The notes under the pieces were generated by a model, which worked only from the letters and a program-made list of their open reading frames with translations, was not told where the DNA came from and ran no database searches. DNA of 8,133 bases, taken from contig JASSUD010000121.1 in assembly GCA_031963225.1 (NCBI GenBank), positions 1-8,133 of the forward strand. The letters run 5' to 3'. Positions 1-6,208 of the stretch are shown one piece after another. This stretch comes from JASSUD01 sp031963225 (lineage in GTDB: Bacteria; Pseudomonadota; Gammaproteobacteria; Burkholderiales; Burkholderiaceae). The stretch's first letter is position 1. The number at the start of each line of letters is the position of its first letter. The translations under genes were made by a program, and so were the position numbers.

Positions 1-16
1 TGAAAAAAATCAATTT

Positions 17-38
17 TTCGACACATTATTGTGTCGAA
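17..38. repeat. Perfect inverted repeat, 8-bp arms
   Basis: TTCGACAC (17-24) and GTGTCGAA (31-38) are exact reverse complements around the 6-base spacer ATTATT. It could form a short hairpin or be a dimeric protein-binding site. No function can be assigned from sequence alone. Confidence 0.7.
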
Positions 39-70
39 TACAGGGGAAGGGATAGAAGAAAAGATGAGCA

Positions 71-84
71 TTGACCTAGGTCAA
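71..84. promoter_or_regulatory. 14-bp perfect palindrome (candidate dimeric factor site)
   Basis: TTGACCTAGGTCAA is its own reverse complement. A 14-bp perfect palindrome is uncommon by chance and resembles a binding site for a symmetric transcription-factor dimer. It lies more than 1 kb from the nearest start codon I can support, so its target gene is unknown and may be outside the window. Confidence 0.35.
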
Positions 85-625
85 GGGCAACAGCAGGTAA
101 GTCAAAGTTGGAAAAATCAAAGGATTAGAAAAAGCCAAAGGAGAACATCAAGGGAGTACATGAAAAAACAGGAAAATGTCACTTAATCACAAACATCCGT
201 TTCTATTGGCTGTGCACATTTAAAGTCAGCCATTTTGCTGGCTCGTACAATACCCTACCGTTCCAACACAGATATATTTTTTGAAAAAGATGAACAAAAA
301 GAAAAAACTTTAACGTTGCTGCCAGAACTGTACTACAAAATACGCCAGAAGTGCGAACACTGTCATGATTTGTGATATGGCGGATTTCGACGATGACCTT
401 TTTTGACGCTCCTATTTGAGTTCTGAAATTTTAAGATGACGGACACCCCCTAGTAGTGATAAAAGCGACGTTTTTCCATCCATCTCATATGGTCTTGTGC
501 AAGAGGCTCATAGACACAGAGATATGTCGCAAGAGGTGAGTTATGTCCATCGCGAACAAGACATGCGCTTTCCTATTTAGAAGGCCTTCGTTTCCATCTT
601 TTTTTCACCATGCGTCCTGCAGCCT

Positions 626-633
626 TGACGTCA
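626..633. promoter_or_regulatory. CRE-type site TGACGTCA (bZIP ATF/CREB consensus)
   Basis: The exact CRE octamer TGACGTCA is present about 535 bp upstream of the azoreductase start codon. Fungal ATF/CREB-type bZIP factors binding this octamer are known to regulate stress genes. A link to the flavoprotein gene downstream is plausible but only inferred. Confidence 0.35.
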
Positions 634-926
634 CTCTGCATTATTAATTTCTCTTGACTGCCCTCCTCTTTTACCCACACCATGCCAGCGGTGCGAGGCA
701 CACCTGCTGTTTATTTATGATATGCCTGGACACTGTTGTCATCCTTGTTCCATGTGTACTCACATCTAAATAATTAAATTACTGCGGGGGCGCATGAGCT
801 GATGAAGTGTAGGAGGATGCCAATGTCGCACAGCAATCAGTTCAGCCCACTGCTCAGCGTCTTATGTCCCTTCGGCAACCTATTCCGAGAGGTGTCTTGA
901 GAATTCTGAGCCCAAAGAAATCTCTC

Positions 927-931
927 ATTGG
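927..931 (-). promoter_or_regulatory. Inverted CCAAT box
   Basis: ATTGG on the + strand is a CCAAT box in reverse orientation, about 240 bp before the ATG at 1169, within the usual range for the CCAAT-binding (HAP/CBF) complex. The pentamer is short, so this is a candidate only. Confidence 0.3.
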
Positions 932-994
932 TTGGATGTTTCCGACGCCCGCCATATCCGCAAGCCACCCTCACCCATGCATCCCCGCACCATC

Positions 995-1110
995 TGTAAC
1001 TTTTTTTCTGTCTTTCTGAGTTTGCTTTTCTTCTTCCTGTCCTCTTTACTCTCCTGCTCCCCCCTCCCCCGTTCTCTTACACTCTCACAGCACACCTCAC
1101 ACACCATTTC
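995..1110 (+). promoter_or_regulatory. CT-rich pyrimidine tract in the promoter/5' leader of the azoreductase gene
   Basis: More than 100 bases are strongly biased to C and T (runs such as CTTTTTTTCTG and CTCCCCCCTCCCCC) and end 60-70 bp before the start codon. Such pyrimidine tracts commonly mark core promoters and transcription starts of highly expressed fungal genes. The tract ends in CTCTCACAG, which also resembles a 3' splice site, so an intron in the 5' UTR cannot be excluded. Confidence 0.5.
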
Positions 1111-1168
1111 AACGGCGCCATTGACGATATTCTCACGACCCTTTACGATCTTCTTCCGTTTTACAAGA

Positions 1169-1828
1169 ATGGCACCCGTTAATCAAACTGGATCCAAGAC
1201 ACGCGTGCTTTATATTGAATGCTCACCCAACAAGGGGTACTCGGCGTCCATCGAAGTGTGCAATGCATTTCTCGATGTGTACCAGCAGGAGCATCCCGAC
1301 CATGTGATACAGAAGCTTGACATATGGGACCTGGCAATGCCCGAATTCGATGAAGACGCCCTGGCCGCGAAGTACGCTGGACTGAACGGAGAGGCTTTGA
1401 CGCCGGCACAGGCGGCGGCATGGCAGGGCATCAAAGAGCTCGCAGCGCCATTCCACGAGGCGGACAAGTTCCTGTTCGGCGTGCCGCTATGGAATTTCAG
1501 CATTCCGTACAAGCTTAAGCATCTGATCGACGTGATCTCACAGAAGGACGTGCTTTTCACGTTCGATAGTACAGGGTTTGCCGGCATGTTGCATGGGAAA
1601 AAGGCGGCAGTCGTCTACGCACGCGGACTCAGCTACATGTCGCCGGGTTCGTTTACGCCGGCCAGCGAGTTCGACCTTCAGCGCCCCTATATGGAAACCT
1701 GGCTCAAGTTCGTGGGCGTGGAAGACGTCGTTGGCATTGTAGTCGAGCGTACCTTGTTTGGCCCCGACGGAAAGGTCGACCGAAGTAGAGCAATCGAAGA
1801 AGCTCGCACGATCGCACGCGCGTTCTAA
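1169..1828 (+). CDS. FMN-dependent NADH-azoreductase / NAD(P)H quinone reductase-type flavoprotein (AzoR family)
   Basis: The 219-aa product belongs to the flavodoxin-like fold family (Flavodoxin_2) that includes bacterial AzoR. These FMN enzymes reduce quinones and azo compounds with NAD(P)H by two-electron transfer and are probably cytosolic. The N-terminal strand VLYIECSP is followed by GYSAS at residues 23-27, matching the FMN phosphate loop (GYSQS in E. coli AzoR). PLWNFSIPYKLKHLID (106-121) matches the flavin-binding P-M-Y-N-F-x-I segment. HGKKAAVVYARG (142-153) matches GKKAIVITSRG, and RPYMETWLKFVGVEDV (172-187) matches the C-terminal helix. Length fits the family (about 200-215 aa) and there is no intron. 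ATG 1169 is chosen because homology begins just after it and its context is strong (A at -3, G at +4). The frame stays open upstream to 932, with another in-frame ATG at 977, but that part is pyrimidine-tract translation. The exact substrate cannot be told from sequence. Confidence 0.9.
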   Translation: MAPVNQTGSKTRVLYIECSPNKGYSASIEVCNAFLDVYQQEHPDHVIQKLDIWDLAMPEFDEDALAAKYAGLNGEALTPAQAAAWQGIKELAAPFHEADKFLFGVPLWNFSIPYKLKHLIDVISQKDVLFTFDSTGFAGMLHGKKAAVVYARGLSYMSPGSFTPASEFDLQRPYMETWLKFVGVEDVVGIVVERTLFGPDGKVDRSRAIEEARTIARAF

Positions 1829-1831
1829 CCC

Positions 1832-2429
1832 TCGGCGCAAATCCATTTCAGGCTCGATACAATAAATGGTGCTAAATTCTATTACTCCATGGCGGCAGTT
1901 TTGATTAATTGATGTGCTTTTTTGAAATAAATTGAAGGACGAAAAGAGATCGAAGGCATTGAGCAGAAGGACTAGCTAGCTGCTCTTCTAGTCTTAGAAT
2001 ATGTCAGCTAACACAGCATGCCACTTGAATGAGCGCTGTCCTCAAACAAAAAAAAAAGTATCTGCATCCCATACATACCACCCCAGAAAATGTTTCAGAC
2101 TTAGAAGGTACAGGTTATGTCCGAATCTGATGCACAAGCAGCAAGCCTGATCTTTTCCTTGCCAATCAAGTGACCTTCAGTTAACACTCGCACCCCACCT
2201 CACCTTCTGAACTTATCCAAGTACACCCCAAACTCGAGTACCAGTTGAGGTACGCAAACCGTACTTCCATAGCTGGCATGGATGCGACGGTAAGTAAGGC
2301 CTCGATTATATCTATAATATGTGAATAGTCCTAGCCCACCATGTTAATGCTTCCACTACATGGCATCATTTTCATCGCTACTGACTGATGAGATTTATCG
2401 CACCGTTCAAACCAAGTTTGGCAGCATGA
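1832..2429. other. Intergenic region between the azoreductase and the broken viral-like segment
   Basis: After the poly(A) signals I see no convincing gene. An imperfect inverted repeat (AGGACTAG near 1969 with CTAGTCTT near 1989) and an A-run (2048-2057) are present. A consensus intron donor GTAAGT at 2290-2295 follows a short in-frame ATG GAT GCG ACG, but no convincing exon follows. Confidence 0.5.
1861..1866 (+). terminator. Poly(A) signal AATAAA of the azoreductase gene
   Basis: A canonical AATAAA lies 33 bp after the stop codon, and a second one at 1926-1931. Either could direct 3' end formation of the flavoprotein mRNA. Confidence 0.5.
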
Positions 2430-2850
2430 ATGATGAGGTACCAAAAGAGACTGTTTGCAAAGATGGAACGCCAAATATGTCTTTCATTGGTACCAGGGCA
2501 TCTAATCATTGCCATGGTTAAATTTTGCGAGCTAGATCGCAAGTATGTGATCAGGGAGTACAAACACTCTGGGTTTCGAGGCCCCCTCAACTACAGCAAG
2601 AACACCAGTGTCAAATTTATAGACGAAATAGGTCTCCACAAACGCATCGATCCACCATGCTAGATCATTCTGGCCTACGACGACCCTTACTTGCCAATTC
2701 GCTTGGTCTATGGGTTGGCAGACTACATCCCCAAATTCAAGACAGCCACGATCTGGGCTAGACACTTTAATTTCCGAAAAGTCTAATGATACCAACGTGC
2801 TCTTGATGCAGTGTCTGGATGACTTTTTGCCTAGGAGCTTATGCACTATC
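2430..2850 (+). pseudogene. Broken reading frame of unknown identity, possibly part of the viral insertion
   Basis: Frame 2430-2786 is open for 118 codons except for one TAG at 2661-2663. Before the TAG it reads REYKHSGFRGPLNYSKN and KFIDEIGLHKRIDP. After it, in the same frame, it reads ILAYDDPYLPIRLVYGLADY and then KTATIWARHFNFRK. A one-base shift in the A-run at 2778-2780 then continues in another frame as SNDTNVLLMQCLDDFLPRS up to a TAG near 2850. The C/G preference at third codon positions resembles the D5 remnant downstream, and the type of damage is the same. I do not recognise the protein; the segment around PIRLVYGLADY is only faintly like the C-terminal part of a sliding clamp. An uninterrupted minus-strand frame (2532-2846, 104 codons) competes with this reading, so confidence is low. 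Confidence 0.3.
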
Positions 2851-2965
2851 TAGACAACGAAAAACACCTGTCGGCAACTTTTATAAGGGTAAACACGTGT
2901 AGTGTCATGGGAGCGCATCAACCTTAACAAATACACTATCCTTTACTATGGCACTATCTTGTCGC

Positions 2966-3100
2966 TACCCTGATTCCTGTCTTTGTCCTCGCCTCGTTCC
3001 TTTTCCTTGCCCTTGCTCTGGTGTATGTCCTTGTCCCTGTTCTACCCCATGTCCTTGCACTACTCCCTTATCCTTGCCTTGTTATTTATCTATCTTTGTC
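2966..3100 (+). repeat. CT-rich low-complexity tract with degenerate CCTTG units
   Basis: The + strand here is largely C and T, with recurring units such as TCCTTGCCC, GTCCTTGTCC and TATCCTTGCC at irregular spacing. It reads as a decayed simple repeat or a pyrimidine-rich promoter tract. The open frame across it (from 3021, translating to repeated V/L/P) is a composition artefact. Confidence 0.6.
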
Positions 3101-3145
3101 ACTGCTGTTACATAGCCACTGCGAAATAGAGGGCCTTGCACCACG

Positions 3146-3151
3146 TATAAA
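3146..3151 (+). promoter_or_regulatory. TATA box (TATAAA) ahead of the D5 remnant
   Basis: TATAAA is followed by an A/C-rich leader and, 54 bp downstream, by an ATG at 3206-3208 with ATA before it and G at +4. The spacing is nearly the same as for the lectin gene in this window. The ATG frame (MARLI, then TGA) closes at once, but a single-base shift would lead into the frame that later reads as D5. This suggests a core promoter now driving, or once driving, the truncated viral gene. Confidence 0.35.
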
Positions 3152-3299
3152 GGAGTCGCACCTTCCAACTACCCACACCAAAAATCATTCAATCAAGATA
3201 CCATAATGGCAAGACTCATTTGAACAACCTTCGTGCAAGAACACTCACCAACCCACAGCACATGAACTCCCATGCAGTTTGAAGACACAGACACACACC

Positions 3300-4591
3300 C
3301 TGCTGTGGATGTTCGATGATACGAGATGAGTGGAGATCTCTTCAGCCGAAATTTGGCAAGAGATGAGTACTTCCTTCATCGACTTTCTCCATTCGTTGTC
3401 GTTAAATGGTGAAGATGAATGGAACGTAATGGCCGATGATGTTGTGTGCTATATGGCATCTGTTGCGTCTCGAGAACGCATTCAACGCGATCTTATCTAC
3501 CACCTCGCCAACAATATATTTCAAGGCAAACTCAACTCCCAAACCCATCTTGATGGCATGGAAAATGGGGTGTATGATTTGGAAAAGAGAAAGTTGCGTG
3601 CTACATTGCGAATGGACTCGACTTGATGACAACTAGCGTCAACTATTTGCATGAAGACGATGAACACTTGCTAGAAGAGTTGGAGGAAATTCTTTGTACA
3701 ATCTTTCCCAACAAACGGGTATGCAAAGCTTTTCATCCAATCATGTGTATCGTTGTTGGAAGAACGTAACAAAGAAAAGTACATCACGTTTGGTGGGGTA
3801 AAGGCAACAATGCAAAGTCGACGATGGAAAAATTGTTGGCAACCGCACTTGGTGATCATTCCACGGCAGCTGCAACTTCTTTGGTGACCGGCAAAAGAGG
3901 TTGTGCTGAAAATGCGAGTCTACAATTGTCCCCATTGGAAGGTAAGTTGGCGGTATTTCTTCAAGAGCCCAACCCCAACGAAACCATCAAGATTGGCATG
4001 ATCAAGGAGCTGAGTGGCAACGACGCTATTACTGCACGCGCACTCTACAAAGGCAACCATACCTTCACCCCTAAGTTCAAGCTGATCATCGTGTGTAATA
4101 CTGCCATTAAGATCCCCAACATCGAAATCACCTTTACCAATCGTCTCACCGTTGTTCCATTTGAGAATACTTTTCGCACCAAGGAGGATTATCATCGACG
4201 AAAAGAGAAAGGCACGTTGAAAAAGTTCGACCACTTGATGGATGCAATAGTGGCAAGGAAGATTGGCAAGTACGCGGAGATTTTCTTTCACATGATGGTT
4301 GAAGAGCATAAAGAGATGGATGATGAGCCATTGTATGTTCCCAAGAGGGTACGCAAAGCAACCGATGACTACATCGAGGAAAACAATTTTTCCTTCCGAT
4401 TTGTTCGTGAATGTTGCAATGAGGAAGAGGAAGGTGAAATCAACGCCAAGTCTCTCCACAGCGAGATGAAACGGTGGATTAATGAGCACCATGGCGGCAA
4501 GAAAGTACCCAACATCAACATCTTCCGCGAAGAATTTGCCAATCTCGGGTACGATGTCACCCCAAGAAATCGTTCGCAGATTGGGAGTTAA
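3300..4591 (+). pseudogene. Disrupted D5-like primase-helicase (NCLDV / giant-virus type), N-terminally truncated
   Basis: D5 proteins unwind and prime viral DNA at the replication fork; each has a primase domain, a D5_N domain and a superfamily-3 AAA+ helicase. Only the last two are visible here. Frame 3300-3602 gives LLWMFDDTR, a TGA at 3327-3329, VEISSAEIWQEMS, then LDGMENGVYDLEKRKLR, the hallmark of D5_N. Frame 3602-3730 gives YIANGLDLMTTSVNYLHEDD. Frame 3732-3791 gives SLLEERNKEKYITF. Frame 3791-4591 gives WWGKGNNAKST (Walker A, 3797-3823), KLAVFLQEP (Walker B, 3944-3970), IGMIKELSGNDAITARALYK, FKLIIVCN (motif C/sensor 1, 4076-4099) and NRLTVVPFENTF (Arg at 4142-4144). About 430 codons are rebuilt. 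The longest intact piece is the 255-codon frame starting at ATG 3824, inside the P-loop segment, so it lacks Walker A and cannot be an active helicase alone. The nearest known relatives by motif are giant-virus D5 proteins; a virophage or Polinton-like source is less likely. Confidence 0.85.
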
Positions 4592-4661
4592 TTACGAGTA
4601 AACTTTTTTAAAGAGTGCACGGGGAAGACCCGTCGGATAAAAAACTACGCATCTTTAGTAC
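4592..4661. other. Short convergent spacer between the D5 remnant and the lectin gene
   Basis: Only 70 bp separate the end of the viral remnant (+ strand) from the stop codon of the lectin gene (minus strand). No AATAAA is seen on either strand; ATAAAAAA at 4637-4644 (+) is the nearest thing to a poly(A) signal. The lectin 3' UTR must run antisense into the D5 remnant. Confidence 0.45.
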
Positions 4662-5654
4662 TTATATGTCGCGGCATACGTTCGGGCCGGTATTCTTCGG
4701 GAATATAACGGTACCAGTGGCGAAGACGGCCTTATTGTCGCGGTCGTAAGCAACGATGTTGCCGTCGTTCTGGATTGAGAGCCGATATCCATACTCGGAA
4801 TTGGGAGCCAATTTGTTACCACAACCGTAACTCTTGCCACCTTTACCATAGAAGCAAGTATTTCCGTCCCTTTCTACATGCATCTCGTATGGTCCTGGGA
4901 TGGGCGCAACACTATTCCTGAAGCACCAATACTTTTTGCCGTCGGGACCAGCTGCACACAAGTTGCCATCCTTCTGCATGGTGAGAGTATTGCCTGTAGG
5001 AGTTCGCAAAGACCTACCCTGGCGTAAAATATCACCAGTAATCATGCTATGAGGTGCCCTGCAACGCCACAAGTAATGTTTGGGATCATCTCGTTTGCAC
5101 AATGGGGTTCCATTCTGCGGAGGAAGGCGAATGGAAGTAGGAGGCTTGTAGTTCTTGACGGACTGGAATCCGTAGGTGACATTATTTGTTCTTCCATGGG
5201 AGACGACGTTCCTTGGATTGCCAATCAAGCCTCCCTTGTAAGTCTCATATTTAATGGCGCCCACCATGCATCCACGAACGTCGAATACTCGGCAAGTAAG
5301 TTCGTCGTTCACCACATCAGAAGCGCCTGCCAATTTCTTGAACTCGTCGATGACTGTTAACATATCTTTACTGCCAACTCCTTTGGCATAGTCGTCGATG
5401 ACCATAATGGTCTCCATGTAGATGGTGATAACGTCGAAGTCGGTCCTTGAGCTTGCGTAAACGGAGTGGCTTTCTTCGTCCTTGTCGTCTTTCATATCTG
5501 AGAACAAGTTGACTCCCAGTGGTATGATCTGATCGCGGTGATATTTAAGTATCCCTTCGCTAACATAGGCATCAGCTCCGCCGCGATAACATTTGTAGTT
5601 GAACGCGTTGGCAGCTACCGAGAGCGACAACAGTAGAGCGATCGGCTTGAACAT
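4662..5654 (-). CDS. Secreted protein with C-terminal bulb-type (mannose-binding) lectin domain
   Basis: The 330-aa product starts with a clear signal peptide (MFKPIALLLSLSVAANA, likely cleaved after A17), so it should be secreted or wall-associated. Residues about 205-320 form a bulb-type lectin (B_lectin/GNA-like beta-prism) with three DGN triads at 229-231, 263-265 and 297-299, spaced exactly 34 residues. The known sugar-site consensus is QxDxNxVxY. The third site keeps it (Q295, D297, N299, V301, Y303). The second has E261 and C267 in place of Q and V; the first has C233 and A235 in place of V and Y. Cysteine pairs C233/C244 and C267/C278 share the same spacing. Residues 18-200 hold C22, C121, C129, C186 and C198, plus N-glycosylation sequons at N158 and N181, and match no family I recognise. 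The ATG has A at -3 and a TATA box about 60 bp upstream. No intron or damage is seen. Likely roles are glycan binding in the wall, defence or interaction with other organisms, but this is inferred. Confidence 0.85.
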   Translation of the reverse strand: MFKPIALLLSLSVAANAFNYKCYRGGADAYVSEGILKYHRDQIIPLGVNLFSDMKDDKDEESHSVYASSRTDFDVITIYMETIMVIDDYAKGVGSKDMLTVIDEFKKLAGASDVVNDELTCRVFDVRGCMVGAIKYETYKGGLIGNPRNVVSHGRTNNVTYGFQSVKNYKPPTSIRLPPQNGTPLCKRDDPKHYLWRCRAPHSMITGDILRQGRSLRTPTGNTLTMQKDGNLCAAGPDGKKYWCFRNSVAPIPGPYEMHVERDGNTCFYGKGGKSYGCGNKLAPNSEYGYRLSIQNDGNIVAYDRDNKAVFATGTVIFPKNTGPNVCRDI

Positions 5655-5677
5655 CGTGACGGTGTGGATGAAAGCTT

Positions 5678-5683
5678 CTACAT
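5678..5683 (-). promoter_or_regulatory. Possible start-stop upstream ORF (ATG-TAG)
   Basis: On the minus strand ATG is followed directly by TAG, 23 nt before the lectin start codon. If transcription starts upstream of it, this minimal uORF could lower translation of the lectin. It lies only about 32-37 bp from the TATA box, close to the expected transcription start, so it may not be in the mRNA. Confidence 0.25.
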
Positions 5684-5714
5684 GAAAGAGTAGAATAGAT
5701 TGTCAGATATTACT

Positions 5715-5722
5715 AATATATA
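5715..5722 (-). promoter_or_regulatory. TATA box of the lectin gene
   Basis: On the minus strand the sequence GGTATATATTAG places TATATATT 60 bp before the lectin ATG. Position and sequence fit a fungal core promoter. Confidence 0.55.
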
Positions 5723-6208
5723 CCCCTTGGTATCTAATAATTGCAAAGAAATGATAGACTTACAAGAATCTGATCTGGTCAAGATATGTGGGCGCTCCTG
5801 TAAACGTTCTTGATAGGGTCTGTGGTGGTCTGGCGAGAGTTCTGTGAGTGAGATCGACTGTGTGGCGGTTACTGCGATGGTTTTTGCGGTAGTTGATGTG
5901 AGCGTTGTAAGTGCGAGTGCTGTTGCAAGTCTGGATGTGTTGGTGCAGGACGCTGTGTAAGAGTAATGTCGAGAATGTAGGTGGGACAGGGGTAGTTTGG
6001 GGTGTAGAGGATTGAAATGTTGCAAGGAAGGAACAGGAGACAGGAGATAATATTCACAATGCAGACGAAGTACTCAATTTACTAGGTAAGGATCAAAATA
6101 TTTGGAGAGGTATGGGCTATATATATGTGTGCGTGAGGCAATGCGATAGAGAATCAAGTTTTCTCCGCCAAAAGTTTGCTCATTTCATATGCATGGTCGA
6201 TATCTCAC
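5723..6208. other. Intergenic region upstream of the lectin gene
   Basis: The + strand is G/T-rich between about 5800 and 6020, making the lectin promoter strand C/A-rich. Open frames on the minus strand here (5678-6025 and 5869-6057) translate to Thr/Ser/Pro-rich low-complexity text and are not supported as genes. An alternating TATATATAT run lies near 6118-6126. Confidence 0.5.

Larger units (their letters stand above)
1..925. other. Intergenic region upstream of the azoreductase gene
   Basis: No reading frame here looks like a gene. The stretch is AT-leaning with A-rich runs near the left edge. It contains two strong palindromes close to the left end, a perfect CRE-type octamer, and a loosely repeated GCAAGAGG motif (around 499-506 and 530-537). 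It presumably holds the distal promoter of the azoreductase gene and possibly the flank of a gene lying to the left of the window. Confidence 0.6.

Noticed and set aside
2278..2510. Possible two-exon small gene: ATG GAT GCG ACG, donor GTAAGT at 2290, acceptor near 2394 after a CTGAC branch-like motif
   Set aside because: It would give only about 47 residues with no recognisable domain; the splice signals are short enough to occur by chance.
2532..2846. 104-codon minus-strand open frame as a real gene
   Set aside because: It is uninterrupted, but its translation is not recognisable, and the + strand frame over the same DNA has codon usage more like the neighbouring viral remnant. Left unresolved rather than called.
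3021..3206. Open frame over the CT-rich tract (MYVLVPVLPHVLALL...)
   Set aside because: The start is within low-complexity CCTTG repeats and the peptide merely reflects the composition; a TATA box lies inside its 3' half.
3327..3329. Alternative genetic code (TGA = Trp)
   Set aside because: The D5 region also has frameshifts, and TGA and TAA end neighbouring frames normally; the intact genes give no sign of TGA read as Trp.
3436..3636. 66-codon + strand frame overlapping the D5 remnant
   Set aside because: It is the wrong frame over the segment that encodes the D5_N hallmark ENGVYDL.
3920..4492. 190-codon minus-strand open frame
   Set aside because: It lies entirely antisense to the helicase-coding part of the D5 remnant, whose motifs are unmistakable on the + strand; the minus translation has no motif.
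5678..6057. Thr/Ser/Pro-rich minus-strand frames upstream of the lectin gene
   Set aside because: They overlap the lectin promoter and look like translated G/T-rich DNA without any domain.
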